Shown here piece by piece: positions 49,118-60,855 of a DNA stretch of 64,000 bases. This DNA comes from Begonia masoniana (taxonomy: Eukaryota; Streptophyta; Magnoliopsida; Cucurbitales; Begoniaceae). The stretch lies in contig CM039508.1 in NCBI GenBank assembly GCA_022432975.1, positions 25,989,999 to 26,053,998 of the forward strand. The letters run 5' to 3'. Position 1 is the stretch's first letter; each line of letters begins with the position of its first letter. The notes beneath the pieces were generated by a model. It saw nothing but the letters and a program-made list of their open reading frames with translations, had not been told where the DNA came from and ran no database searches. The position numbers and the translations under genes are program-made.

Positions 49118-52100
49118 TGTTGACTTAATTGATGTTTAAGTCTAAATATGTTTTTGATGATGTGTTTATATGATAATATGATTTGATTATGTTTACTAAA
49201 TGAGAATTATAAATTATGCATATGATTTTAATCTGTTGGAAATGCCCTTGATAAGGGTATTTTAGTATCTAATGCATATGATTAAGTGTACAGGATTGAA
49301 ATATATTAAATAAGTTAAATCACACTTCCGGTCACAAAACGACAAGAGCGGAGTCGTTTACAAGAATACTCTTCCGGTCACAAAACGACAAGAGCGGATA
49401 AGCTAAAATGAAGAAGTCCACCGCTCGCTAGACGACAAGGGATAAGCGAAATGAAGAAGCCCACCGCTCGCTAGACGACAAAGGCGGAAGTGTAAACCAA
49501 GTTACATACCAGCCACTAAACGACAAAGGCGGAAGTGTAAATCAAGTTACACTACCGGCCACTAAACGACAAAGGCGGAAGTGGAAATCAAGTTAACACT
49601 ACCGGCCACTAAACGACAAAGGCGGAAGTGGAAATCAAGTTACACTACCGGCCACTAAACGACAAAGGCGGAAGTGGAAATCAAGTTACACTACCGGCCA
49701 CTAAACGACAAAGGCGGAAGTGGAAATCAAGTTACACTACCGGCCACTAAACGACAAAGGCGGAAGTGGAAATCAAGTTACACTACCGGCCACTAAACGA
49801 CAAAGGCGGAAGTGGAAATCAAGTTACACTACCGGCCACTAAACGACAAAGGCGGAAGTGGAAATCAAGTTACACTACCGGCCACTAAACGACAAAGGCG
49901 GAAGTGGAAATCAAGTTACACTACCGGCCACTAAACGACAAAGGCGGAAGTGGAAATCAAGTTACACTACCGGCCACTAAACGACAAAGGCGGAAGTGGA
50001 AATCAAGTTACACTACCGGCCACTAAACGACAAAGGCGGAAGTGGAAATCAAGTTACACTACCGGCCACTAAACGACAAAGGCGGAAGTGGAAATCAAGT
50101 TACACTACCGGCCACTAAACGACAAAGGCGGAAGTGGAAATCAAGTTACACTACCGGCCACTAAACGACAAAGGCGGAAGTGGAAATCAAGTTACACTAC
50201 CGGCCACTAAACGACAAAGGCGGAAGTGGAAATCAAGTTACACTACCGGCCACTAAACGACAAAGGCGGAAGTGGAAATCAAGTTACACTACCGGCCACT
50301 AAACGACAAAGGCGGAAGTGGAAATCAAGTTACACTACCGGCCACTAAACGACAAAGGCGGAAGTGGAAATCAAGTTACACTACCGGCCACTAAACGACA
50401 AAGGCGGAAGTGGAAATCAAGTTACACTACCGGCCACTAAACGACAAAGGCGGAAGTGGAAATCAAGTTACACTACCGGCCACTAAACGACAAAGGCGGA
50501 AGTGGAAATCAAGTTACACTACCGGCCACTAAACGACAAAGGCGGAAGTGGAAATCAAGTTACACTACCGGCCACTAAACGACAAAGGCGGAAGTGGAAA
50601 TCAAGTTACACTACCGGCCACTAAACGACAAAGGCGGAAGTGGAAATCAAGTTACACTACCGGCCACTAAACGACAAAGGCGGAAGTGGAAATCAAGTTA
50701 CACTACCGGCCACTAAACGACAAAGGCGGAAGTGGAAATCAAGTTACACTACCGGCCACTAAACGACAAAGGCGGAAGTGGAAATCAAGTTACACTACCG
50801 GCCACTAAACGACAAAGGCGGAAGTGGAAATCAAGTTACACTACCGGCCACTAAACGACAAAGGCGGAAGTGGAAATCAAGTTACACTACCGGCCACTAA
50901 ACGACAAAGGCGGAAGTGGAAATCAAGTTACACTACCGGCCACTAAACGACAAAGGCGGAAGTGGAAATCAAGTTACACTACCGGCCACTAAACGACAAA
51001 GGCGGAAGTGGAAATCAAGTTACACTACCGGCCACTAAACGACAAAGGCGGAAGTGGAAATCAAGTTACACTACCGGCCACTAAACGACAAAGGCGGAAG
51101 TGGAAATCAAGTTACACTACCGGCCACTAAACGACAAAGGCGGAAGTGGAAATCAAGTTACACTACCGGCCACTAAACGACAAAGGCGGAAGTGGAAATC
51201 AAGTTACACTACCGGCCACTAAACGACAAAGGCGGAAGTGGAAATCAAGTTACACTACCGGCCACTAAACGACAAAGGCGGAAGTGGAAATCAAGTTACA
51301 CTACCGGCCACTAAACGACAAAGGCGGAAGTGGAAATCAAGTTACACTACCGGCCACTAAACGACAAAGGCGGAAGTGGAAATCAAGTTACACTACCGGC
51401 CACTAAACGACAAAGGCGGAAGTGGAAATCAAGTTACACTACCGGCCACTAAACGACAAAGGCGGAAGTGGAAATCAAGTTACACTACCGGCCACTAAAC
51501 GACAAAGGCGGAAGTGGAAATCAAGTTACACTACCGGCCACTAAACGACAAAGGCGGAAGTGGAAATCAAGTTACACTACCGGCCACTAAACGACAAAGG
51601 CGGAAGTGGAAATCAAGTTACACTACCGGCCACTAAACGACAAAGGCGGAAGTGGAAATCAAGTTACACTACCGGCCACTAAACGACAAAGGCGGAAGTG
51701 GAAATCAAGTTACACTACCGGCCACTAAACGACAAAGGCGGAAGTGGAAATCAAGTTACACTACCGGCCACTAAACGACAAAGGCGGAAGTGGAAATCAA
51801 GTTACACTACCGGCCACTAAACGACAAAGGCGGAAGTGGAAATCAAGTTACACTACCGGCCACTAAACGACAAAGGCGGAAGTGGAAATCAAGTTACACT
51901 ACCGGCCACTAAACGACAAAGGCGGAAGTGGAAATCAAGTTACACTACCGGCCACTAAACGACAAAGGCGGAAGTGGAAATCAAGTTACACTACCGGCCA
52001 CTAAACGACAAAGGCGGAAGTGGAAATCAAGTTACACTACCGGCCACTAAACGACAAAGGCGGAAGTGGAAATCAAGTTACACTACCGGCCACTAAACGA

Positions 52101-52886
52101 CAAAGGCGGAAGTGGAAATCAAGTTACACTACCGGTCATCAAACGACAGCGTTTTAAAGCTTCATCTTCCGGTGCCGGTTCAAGGATTTTACAGCTTCAT
52201 CATCCGATAGCGGTTCAAGACTAAATAAGCTTTGTCTTCCGCCAGAATTCAAATTAGCCGCGAAGCTACAGTGACGTCGTTTTCAGCCATAACTCCAGAA
52301 CATTAATGGCGACGACGAATTGCAACTACAAACGGCAACGACTACCTGAACTTGTACGAAAGTTGCTCCAACGGTAACTAAGCTTCTATTATTGGATAAG
52401 GAGCATTGAAGCCAAGCCTACTTTGCAGACGGAGTATTTAAGCTAAGGTTAGAGCTCGAAGATAAAAACTTTTGCCAATTTGAATCCTGAGCCCTAATTT
52501 GCGAATATCGTTCATACTCTGAAAAATCTGCTACCTACATCTCTCTCTAATCCGAAACTTGAGATTCTGTTTTGAGAGTTTGTAGATTTTTGTAATCTTC
52601 ATTCAAATCTGAAAAACTTGTAAGGCAGTGGATTGACGCCCGTAAAGTTCAATCCGGGATTGTGTAAGGTTGTGGATCGACACCCGAAAGCTCGATCAAG
52701 TTTTCTCGTTGAGGAGAAGTAAGGAATCTTCAAGGGGGTGCCTTGGAGCGTGGACGTAGGCAGTTTGGCCGAACCACGTAAAAATACTGGTGTCAAATTT
52801 CTCTCTCTCTCTTTTTACATTATATTGATTACTTGTGTTAAATCTAAGTTTAATTCACCCCCCTCTTAGACATTACCGATCCTACA
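49118..52886 (+). repeat. 5' LTR of the Sirevirus (3769 bp)
   Basis: Same sequence as the right LTR except for an expansion of a 46-bp repeat to 57 copies, absence of a 49-bp segment near the 3' end, and a few point changes. Confidence 0.95.
49506..52127 (+). repeat. 46-bp tandem repeat, 57 copies
   Basis: The unit starts ACTACCGGCCACTAAACGAC and ends GTGGAAATCAAGTTAC. The first units are slightly divergent (one 45 bp, one 47 bp); the remaining copies look identical. The total of 2622 bp equals 57 x 46. The right LTR has five units at 61247-61476. Confidence 0.95.
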
Positions 52887-52888
52887 AT

Positions 52889-52900
52889 TGGTATCAGAGC
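52889..52900 (+). promoter_or_regulatory. Primer-binding site of the Sirevirus
   Basis: TGGTATCAGAGC, complementary to the 3' end of initiator-methionine tRNA, lies two bases after the LTR end. Confidence 0.9.
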
Positions 52901-52952
52901 ATTGGTTTAATATTGTCTAAGTAGTTTATATTAAAATAGTGTGTTATCTGAA

Positions 52953-54536
52953 ATGGCATTCAACACACACTCTACTCAAATGGAAGGTCAGTCTACCACT
53001 AGACCTCCATTCTTTGATGGAAATGACTATGTTTACTGGAAATCTAGAATGAGAATTTATGTTCAGGCTATGGACTATGACTTGTGGAATAATATAGAAA
53101 ATGGTCCATACATAGCTGTTAAAACAGAGAATGGTATTAGAGTTCCTAAAGAGTCACATGAACTAAATGATACCGATAAGAGAAACTTGAGCCTGAATGC
53201 TAAAGCTATAAATACCCTGTACTGTGCTCTGAATAGAGATGAATTTAATAGAGTACAAGGGTGTGAAAGTGCACAGGAGATTTGGCACTTACTAGAGGTC
53301 ACACACGAGGGCACAAACCAAGTAAAGGAGAGTAAACTTAATATGCTCATACATGAATATGAACTATTCTCCATGCCCAAAGATGAATCTGTCTCTTCTA
53401 TGTTTACTAGATTTACTAACATAACTAATGGCTTGAAAGCTCTTGGTAAATCTTATTCTAGTGAAGAACAGGTTAGGAAGATCCTCAGATGTCTTCCAAG
53501 AAGCTGGCAGCCAAAGGTGACTGCCATACAGGAAGCAAAGGATCTCAAGGCTCTGAAACTTGAGGAACTCATTGGATCTCTTATGACACATGAGATCACA
53601 ATGAGGTCAAACGAGAAGGAGGACCTCAAGGAGAAAGAGACTTCAAAAAGAAAAGACATTGCTATGAAAGCTTCTTCCAGTAAACAAGATATGTCTGAGG
53701 AGGAAGAAGAAGAAGAAGATGATGAGGATATAGCCCTCATTACAAGGAGGTTCAGCAAATTCCTCCAAAGAAAAAGAATGCAAGGTCGGAGATTTCCAAA
53801 GGGTGAGAAATCTCACAAGGAGAAGGAAATCACTTGCTTTGGATGTGGAAAGCCTGGCCACATGAAGGCAGATTGTCCACAGACAAAGAAGTATCCTAAG
53901 AAGTTCAAGAAGAAGGCTATGAAGGCCACTTGGGATGACAGTGAAGGTGATACCTCCTCTTCAGAAGATGAGGAAGTTGCAAATCTGTGCTTCATGGCAC
54001 ACGAGGAAAAGGTTAGTACTTCTTCCTCAAATATTTTAAGTGATAGCGATAGTGACAATGAAGATGGTGAATTAATAGATGCATTTAATGATTTGGTGAA
54101 ACAATTTGGCATGTTAAAAACCAAATACAATGCTTTGAAAAAGGAAAATGCAAACATGGTAGAAATTCATGTCAAAGAAACTAATTTGCATGTCAAAGAA
54201 ATTGATGAGCTTAGAAGCAAAAATGAAAATTTGAATAATATTCTTCTGAACTTCACTAAGGGCGAAAAATTATTTAAGATGGTAATAGGAGGACAGAGAG
54301 CAAATTTTGACAGAACAGGATTAGGTTATGACAAGCCTAATAAAAAGAAAGCTTTTAAGAATTTCTTTGTTAAATCGTCTACCTGTCATATATGCAATGA
54401 AGTTGGCCATAAGTCATTTGTATGCCCATTGAAAACAAACAGTAAGAAACCAGGTAGCAATTTACAATGGGTTCATAAGGGAACCAGGCCTAACACTAGG
54501 ACCCAAAAGATTTGGGTACCTAAGAAGACAACTTGA
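52953..54536 (+). CDS. Sirevirus gag
   Basis: A 527-residue capsid/nucleocapsid protein that would pack the element's RNA. The start at MAFNTHSTQ is chosen because it precedes the conserved [17 protein letters not shown] block; an ATG-like codon four codons upstream is less likely. Domains: a UBN2-type gag core at about residues 20-220 ([23 protein letters not shown]), an acidic stretch of about ten Glu/Asp near residue 250, zinc knuckle [14 protein letters not shown] (295-308), a coiled region (about 390-440), and a second knuckle [14 protein letters not shown] (478-491). It ends at a TGA; the pol frame overlaps in the -1 frame. No internal stops, so it is probably functional. Confidence 0.92.
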   Translation: MAFNTHSTQMEGQSTTRPPFFDGNDYVYWKSRMRIYVQAMDYDLWNNIENGPYIAVKTENGIRVPKESHELNDTDKRNLSLNAKAINTLYCALNRDEFNRVQGCESAQEIWHLLEVTHEGTNQVKESKLNMLIHEYELFSMPKDESVSSMFTRFTNITNGLKALGKSYSSEEQVRKILRCLPRSWQPKVTAIQEAKDLKALKLEELIGSLMTHEITMRSNEKEDLKEKETSKRKDIAMKASSSKQDMSEEEEEEEDDEDIALITRRFSKFLQRKRMQGRRFPKGEKSHKEKEITCFGCGKPGHMKADCPQTKKYPKKFKKKAMKATWDDSEGDTSSSEDEEVANLCFMAHEEKVSTSSSNILSDSDSDNEDGELIDAFNDLVKQFGMLKTKYNALKKENANMVEIHVKETNLHVKEIDELRSKNENLNNILLNFTKGEKLFKMVIGGQRANFDRTGLGYDKPNKKKAFKNFFVKSSTCHICNEVGHKSFVCPLKTNSKKPGSNLQWVHKGTRPNTRTQKIWVPKKTT

Positions 54537-57500
54537 TCTCTGTTTTGCAGGTTGATTGTTCTCCTGGGAAAAATCAATGGTATCTCGACAGTGGATGTTC
54601 GAGGCATATGACAGGAGACTCAACCAAGTTTGCAGTTGTCAACAAGAAGAAAGGAAGTGTTACCTTTGGTGGAAACCAAAAGGGTAAAATTGTTGGCATT
54701 GGCAACATAGGTAACAGCTTTAATCCTATTATTGAGAATGTTTTATTAGTAGATGGATTAAAGCATAATCTGCTTAGTATTAGCCAATTATGTGATAAAG
54801 GATATGAGGTGATTTTTAAATCAACCTCATGTATAATTAAAGATGCATCTAATGACACAACTCTGTTCACTGGTTATAGGAAAGATAACATCTATACTAT
54901 TGATTTAGATGATATTGCTGTATCAGATGAAAAATATTTTGCTGTGAATTCTTCTAATGACTGCTGGATTTGGCATAGGAGATTAGGACACGTAGGAATG
55001 GATACCTTAGCCAAGATTACTAAGGAAAATTTAGTTAGAGGTATCCCTAAGATATCCTTTATAAAGGATAAAGTCTGTGAAGCTTGCCAAATGGGTAAGC
55101 AGATCAAAAGTTCCTTTGCATCAAAGAATGCAATCTCTACCTCAAAACCACTTCAACTCCTTCATATGGATCTCTTCGGTCCTTCGAATATAGCAAGTTT
55201 AGGGGGAAAATTCTATGCCTTTGTCATTATTGACGATTTCTCTAGATTCACTTGGGTTCATTTTCTGAAGTCAAAGGATGAGACCTTTGATACCTTCTCT
55301 AGTTTTAGGAAAAGAGTTCAGAATGAAAAGGAGCTCACCATAATTGCTATTCGTAGTGATCATGGTGGAGAATTTGAAAACGAAAGATTCGAACTCTTGT
55401 GTCTCAAACATGGGATTGAGCACAACTTCTCTTCTCCTAGGACCCCTCAGCAAAATGGTGTTGTTGAGAGGAAGAATAGATCTCTCCAAGAGCTTGCTAG
55501 GACTATGCTCAATGAAAACTCTCTTCCTAAGTATTTCTGGGCTGAGGCTGTTGCCACAGCATGCTATGTGCTTAATAGGGTCTCCATAAGACCTATCCTA
55601 GAGAAAACTCCCTATGAGCTCTGGAGTGGAAAAACTCCTTCTGTCAAGTATTTTAGAGCCTTTGGCAGTAAATGCTTCATTCTCAATACTAAGGATAACT
55701 TAGGAAAATTCGATTCCAAATCTGATATTGGAATTTTTCTGGGCTATTCCCTTTCCAGCAAAGCTTATAGAGTATTCAATAGAAGAACTCTTGTTGTAGA
55801 AGAATCTGTCCATGTTAACTTTGATGAGTCTCTTCAACCCACAATCAATGTGGATGAGGATGATACTTTGGATAATCAACTAGATTCCCTTTCTTTAGAA
55901 AAGCCTAGTGATCCTGCTCATGTAGAAAAATCTCTAGAACCTTCTTCAACTTCTCTAGATATTATCCCTCTTAAGGATGAAAATCCTACTCTTCCTAGAG
56001 ATTGGAAATATGTCAGAAACCATCCAATAGATGAAGTCTTAGGTGATCTTTCATTAGGAGTTAAGACTAGATCCTCTCTTAGGAATCTTTGTGCCAATGT
56101 GGCATTTATCTCTCAAGTAGAGCCTAAGAAATTTGAAGAGGCCGAGAGTGATGAAAATTGGATTATGGCCATGCAAGAAGAGTTAAATCAATTTGAAAGG
56201 AGCAAGGTATGGGAACTTGTTCCGAGGCCTAAGGATCATCCCATTATTGGAACTAAGTGGGTTTTTAAGAATAAATTGGATGAAAATGGGATTGTTATTA
56301 GGAACAAGGCTAGACTTGTTGCTAAGGGGTACTCTCAAGAAGAGGGTATTGATTTTGAGGAATCGTTTGCCCCTGTAGCTAGATTAGAGTCAATAAGAAT
56401 GCTTTTAGCTTTTGCTTGTTTCAAGAACTTCACACTCTTTCAAATGGATGTAAAGAGTGCATTCTTAAATGGATATATTAATGAAGAAGTTTTTGTTGAG
56501 CAACCCTTAGGTTTTGAAGTTTTTGATAAACCCGATCATGTCTATAAGTTAAGGAAAGATCTTTATGGTCTAAAGCAGGCTCCTAGAGCTTGGTATGATA
56601 GATTGAAGAATTTCCTTGAAGAAAGAAATTTCAAAAAGGGTAATTCTGATTCAACTCTATTTACCATGCAAAAGGATGCAGACATTCTGTTAGTTCAAAT
56701 TTATGTCGATGACATTATTTTTGGATCAACAAATGTCAAAATGTGTAATGAGTTTTCTTCCCTCATGCAAAGTGAATTTGAAATGAGTATGATGGGGGAG
56801 TTAAAGTTTTTCTTAGGTTTCCAGATCTGTCAATCTCCTGATGGAATTTTCTTCTGTCAAGAAAAATACATTAAGGAACTCCTTAAGAAATTCGGATTAG
56901 AATCTGTCAAATCTTCTAAGACTCCCATGAGTACCACTACTAAATTGGATAAAGATGAAAAAGGAGTAAATGTAGATATCAAGAAGTATCGTGGTATGAT
57001 TGGATCTCTGTTATATCTGACTGCAAGCAGGCCAGATATTCTTTTCAGTGTATGTCTTTGTGCTAGATTTCAGGCTGCCCCTAAGGAATCTCACTTAAGT
57101 GCTGTCAAAAGGATTTTTAAATATTTAAGTGGGACACCTGACTTAGGCTTATGGTATCCAAAAGGTACTTCTTTCAGTCTAATAGGATACTCAGATTTTG
57201 ATTATGCAGGTAGTCTAGTGGATAGGAAAAGCACCAGTGGAACTTGTCAATTCCTTGGTGAATCTCTTGTTTCGTGGTATTCTAAGAAACAAAATTCTGT
57301 TGCATTGTCAACTGCTGAAAGTGAATATATTGCTGCAGGCAGTTGTTGTGCACAAATACTTTGGATGAAACAAACTTTGGAAGATTACAATCTGTTTTAT
57401 GATAGGATTCCTATTCGGTGTGATAACACCAGTGCTATTAATATTTCCAAGAATCCAATTCAGAACTCTAGAACAAAACACATAGATGTCAGATATCACT

Positions 57501-57652
57501 TTATTAGAGATCATGTTCAAAGAGGTGATATTTCTTTAGAGTTTGTTAATTCAGTTGATCAATTGGCAGATATTTTCACAAAACCGTTGGATGAGAAAAC
57601 CTTCTGTGGTATTAGAATAAGATTAGGTCTTCTCAAGTATAAGAAAAGTTAA
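54533..57652 (+). CDS. Sirevirus pol (protease, integrase, RT, RNase H)
   Basis: A 1039-residue open polyprotein part. Order: aspartic protease [14 protein letters not shown] (Asp at residue 19); GAG-pre-integrase with HRRLGH and CEACQMGK (about 148-190); integrase core with [15 protein letters not shown] and [12 protein letters not shown] (about 205-330); reverse transcriptase with [12 protein letters not shown] (Asp 639), [12 protein letters not shown] and [10 protein letters not shown] (YVDD at 724-727); and RNase H with DFDYAG (Asp 888) and ALSTAESEY (about 925). This order, with integrase before RT, is Copia. All catalytic motifs seen are intact. It follows gag in the -1 frame with only a few bases of overlap, so expression needs frameshifting or a lost base; the translated start is uncertain. 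Confidence 0.93.
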   Translation: MISVLQVDCSPGKNQWYLDSGCSRHMTGDSTKFAVVNKKKGSVTFGGNQKGKIVGIGNIGNSFNPIIENVLLVDGLKHNLLSISQLCDKGYEVIFKSTSCIIKDASNDTTLFTGYRKDNIYTIDLDDIAVSDEKYFAVNSSNDCWIWHRRLGHVGMDTLAKITKENLVRGIPKISFIKDKVCEACQMGKQIKSSFASKNAISTSKPLQLLHMDLFGPSNIASLGGKFYAFVIIDDFSRFTWVHFLKSKDETFDTFSSFRKRVQNEKELTIIAIRSDHGGEFENERFELLCLKHGIEHNFSSPRTPQQNGVVERKNRSLQELARTMLNENSLPKYFWAEAVATACYVLNRVSIRPILEKTPYELWSGKTPSVKYFRAFGSKCFILNTKDNLGKFDSKSDIGIFLGYSLSSKAYRVFNRRTLVVEESVHVNFDESLQPTINVDEDDTLDNQLDSLSLEKPSDPAHVEKSLEPSSTSLDIIPLKDENPTLPRDWKYVRNHPIDEVLGDLSLGVKTRSSLRNLCANVAFISQVEPKKFEEAESDENWIMAMQEELNQFERSKVWELVPRPKDHPIIGTKWVFKNKLDENGIVIRNKARLVAKGYSQEEGIDFEESFAPVARLESIRMLLAFACFKNFTLFQMDVKSAFLNGYINEEVFVEQPLGFEVFDKPDHVYKLRKDLYGLKQAPRAWYDRLKNFLEERNFKKGNSDSTLFTMQKDADILLVQIYVDDIIFGSTNVKMCNEFSSLMQSEFEMSMMGELKFFLGFQICQSPDGIFFCQEKYIKELLKKFGLESVKSSKTPMSTTTKLDKDEKGVNVDIKKYRGMIGSLLYLTASRPDILFSVCLCARFQAAPKESHLSAVKRIFKYLSGTPDLGLWYPKGTSFSLIGYSDFDYAGSLVDRKSTSGTCQFLGESLVSWYSKKQNSVALSTAESEYIAAGSCCAQILWMKQTLEDYNLFYDRIPIRCDNTSAINISKNPIQNSRTKHIDVRYHFIRDHVQRGDISLEFVNSVDQLADIFTKPLDEKTFCGIRIRLGLLKYKKS

Positions 57653-57953
57653 GGATTGTTATGGTTTTCCTATCTTTTTCTGCTTTTGTTTTTCACCCTA
57701 TCCGGTGTGTTTACTATTCACCGGAAGTGAAATACATCATCCATAGACCGGATGATATATTTTCTAATCTGCCGACACGTGTCTGCAATCAGGCACTATC
57801 TGTGTTACACGTGTGATTTCATTATGTCAGGCGTGGTTCTCTCTCGTTTAAACTCAATTTCTTCTCCAAGACGCTTCATCTTTCGCGCGCTCTCAGAGAA
57901 ACCCTCGCCTTAAACCCTTTCGTTCTCTAGGTCATCCTCACAAAAATTCTCCA
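57653..57953 (+). other. Spacer between pol and the env-like region
   Basis: About 300 bp without an ORF. It holds a CT-rich stretch and CACACGTGT-like words that could serve a separate transcript for the downstream frame, but nothing definite. Confidence 0.35.
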
Positions 57954-58698
57954 ATGGACCAGACTTTCGATCACGATCATCTCGCTTCATCGTCTCGGGG
58001 TGATGCGGGACCTCCGAAAAAGAAAACCAAACCCAATACCCGTCCGGCCCGTGTGTTCCCTCGGGCAAATAGTTGGCCGTCGCTATACTTTATAGACGAG
58101 GATGCTGAAATCCGGTATCACGGCGATTACAAGGATAAGAAGGTTATTCCAGGCCGTGGTATGGTTCCTAACGAGCTTGTTCCTTTAAACATTGTCGACC
58201 CCTTAGTTGATATTGGTTTAATCGGGCTGTTTGAGGTTGAATCTTTCTATTTTCCCTCGGCCATTAGAATGTTCTATGCTAATCTCAGCCATACTTCTGA
58301 CAATTCTCTTCTTTCAAGCTATGTGCATGGAAAACACATAGAACTTACTTCCAAATCCATCAATGAGATTTTGGGCTCTCCCCATTTGGATCAACGTCCC
58401 AAAATTTTTGCCATTGGTCAAGACATTCCTTTTCTCAGACTTCCTGATGGACAACAATTTTTAAGGGAAATTGCCTTAGATCCGCAGAATATACCCAATC
58501 CCTTAAAAAGCAAACACCTAACCATTCGTGCCCGTCTTTTTCATCAGATGATTTGCTATAATGTTCTTCCTAAGGGAGGTCATTATGATGACATTAGCAG
58601 CATGGAGCTAGTCATCCTTTATGCCATCTTATCATTTTGAGACGGATGATTCAGAGTGTCTCTTCAAGCCCTGCAACCTCTTTTCCCTATAACCTTCT

Positions 58699-59110
58699 GC
58701 TGATGAGAATCTTTCAGCATTATATGGTTGAATTCCCTGAGGATGAGGATCCTACTTGTCTGAAAACCACCAGCTATTACTCAAAAGACACCTTGACCAG
58801 GATGGGAATTAAGAGAACTCGTCAAGGGAAATTTGTTCTGGACCAGTCCAAGCAGAGGGTTGCTAAAGTCAAAGCTGCCCGAAAAGGAAAACAGGGCGTT
58901 AGTTTGGATGAGGAATCATCTGTTCAAGAGAGTGGTGGTGATTCTGAGATCCCTGGTTTTGATTTTTCCCCTCCTAGTCCTCGGGTAACTCGTCCTAAAC
59001 TCCCTCCACCAGTGCCCAAACTCCTTGCCCCTCCTCTCCGGCCTAGCCATCTTGCCTCATTAGCTTCAGCAAATCCCTTTGAGGCTATTTCTGCCCCTTC
59101 TATACCCAGC
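58699..59110 (+). repeat. 412-bp direct repeat, copy 1
   Basis: Starts GCTGATGAGAATCTTTCAGC and is followed directly by copy 2; no mismatch seen by eye. Confidence 0.93.
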
Positions 59111-59522
59111 GCTGATGAGAATCTTTCAGCATTATATGGTTGAATTCCCTGAGGATGAGGATCCTACTTGTCTGAAAACCACCAGCTATTACTCAAAAGA
59201 CACCTTGACCAGGATGGGAATTAAGAGAACTCGTCAAGGGAAATTTGTTCTGGACCAGTCCAAGCAGAGGGTTGCTAAAGTCAAAGCTGCCCGAAAAGGA
59301 AAACAGGGCGTTAGTTTGGATGAGGAATCATCTGTTCAAGAGAGTGGTGGTGATTCTGAGATCCCTGGTTTTGATTTTTCCCCTCCTAGTCCTCGGGTAA
59401 CTCGTCCTAAACTCCCTCCACCAGTGCCCAAACTCCTTGCCCCTCCTCTCCGGCCTAGCCATCTTGCCTCATTAGCTTCAGCAAATCCCTTTGAGGCTAT
59501 TTCTGCCCCTTCTATACCCAGC
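59111..59522 (+). repeat. 412-bp direct repeat, copy 2
   Basis: Adjacent identical copy. After it the Pro-rich part of the env-like frame continues (PSIPSPPSPPSPPPS). Confidence 0.93.
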
Positions 59523-60689
59523 CCTCCTTCCCCTCCTTCCCCTCCACCTTCTCTCCTCCTGCCTTCTCAGCCTTCTCTTCCCTCTATCTCTCCGGTATTT
59601 CGTACCATTTCCTCTATCCTCCAACATGGTATTCCACCTGCCTCCTCTGAGCCTCCTCTGCCTGCAGCCCTTGTGGAAACTGCTCAGGCCGATGTTGTTC
59701 AAACGAGGAAACGAAAGCTTATCTTGCCAAAGGAGACTGATCAGGATGATTTTGATGCCATCTCAGTTCCTGAGCCTCCTCTGCTTCTTCCAATGCCTGT
59801 CTCTGCCCCTCTGTCTCCTCCTGCTCCTCTACCACCTCTCACCGTACAACCTGTGTCTCCAACCATTCCCCCTGCTCCTATAGTCTCCCTACCTCTTTCA
59901 GTACCCATGACCTCCCCAATCCCCACTGTCACTCCTGCCACTCCTATCCTTTATAAGAGGAGATCATCTCTTCCTGAGGCCCAATACCTTGAGTTGAAGT
60001 CATCCATTGCCAACCTTAGCACAGCCATGGATGAACAGATCTCACAACTCAAACTTGATTTGGGCTGTGAAGCTGCCTTAGAACGGGGTAAAATGGAACG
60101 TCAGATAGCAAAAGATAAAGTGTCTTTCTCCCGTGCTCTGAAGGCTCTTCAATCTAAAGTTGATGCTCTTAGCCCTGCACCATATACTTCCTCCTGTCCA
60201 ACTGAGCCTCCTTTTGAAGACATCCACCTTCCTTTTCTCCGATCAGAGGTTGTCTCAGATTCTCGAGTGATGCCTTTGGATCTACAGGAGTCTAAACTGG
60301 CATTCTCTATACCTGCTGCTCCTTCTGTACTGGAGCCATCCATCGAGCCCTCCAGTCCAATGGCTACATCTCCTGTTGCTCCTGTCGAGACTTCTCCAAG
60401 TCAGGATCTGGTGGCTTCTCCAGCACCATCTCCTATTGCTAATACCTGTAGGGACTTGGTGGTCTATCAGGCACCTCTACCTTCTGATCCTGAAGTACTT
60501 CAAGCTCTAGTGGATGCCTTTTTCAATCCTACCCTCACATTGCCTTCTTGGGCAATCCATGCTTTTTGGAAGAAGTTTTTAGAATCCTGTCATAAGAAAT
60601 AATTATTTTTTTAACTCCTTATTTTGTTCTGAACATCTATTGTTGAATGCAAAGATTTCTGCTGTCTTTCTCTGCTTATTTTTTTTGAT

Positions 60690-60855
60690 AATGTCAATGG
60701 GGGAGAAATGCGGAATGTTCTCTAATTTAGCTCTGAATAGGCGCTCTCTGTTTGTTTTTCTGAATAAGATGCATATATTATGGGGGAGCTTACATTATGG
60801 GGGAGTTATAATTAATCAAATTTTAATAGGTTGTCATCATCAAAAAGGGGGAGAT
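60690..60855 (+). promoter_or_regulatory. Multiple polypurine tracts
   Basis: GGGGGAG-type tracts recur at about 60699 (ATGGGGGAGAAATG), 60781 (TGGGGGAGC), 60799 (TGGGGGAG) and finally 60846-60855 (GGGGGAGAT) directly before the right LTR. Repeated polypurine motifs upstream of the 3' LTR are a published Sirevirus hallmark. Confidence 0.75.

Larger units (their letters stand above)
57954..60602 (+). pseudogene. Sirevirus env-like (extra) ORF, broken by a frameshift and a duplication
   Basis: Many Sireviruses carry an extra gene after pol, called env-like by position; its role is not established. Here the first part (57954-58640) encodes a domain often labelled putative plant transposon protein (PSLYFIDEDAEIRYHG, FYFPSAIRMFYANLSH, LTSKSINEILGSP). 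A frameshift near 58620-58640 moves the frame. A perfect 412-bp tandem duplication (58699-59110 and 59111-59522, not a multiple of 3) then ends the second frame early. The last part (59523-60602) is Pro/Ser-rich with a short coiled segment (LELKSSIANLSTAMDEQISQ). No clear signal peptide or membrane segment is visible, so a true envelope protein is not supported. Confidence 0.8.

Noticed and set aside
49506..52127. CRISPR-like array of regular repeats
   Set aside because: Units are directly adjacent without variable spacers, lie in a plant LTR and have no cas genes; it is a tandem repeat.
57954..60602. True viral envelope protein
   Set aside because: No clear signal peptide, membrane span or fusion-type features were seen; the name env-like is positional only.
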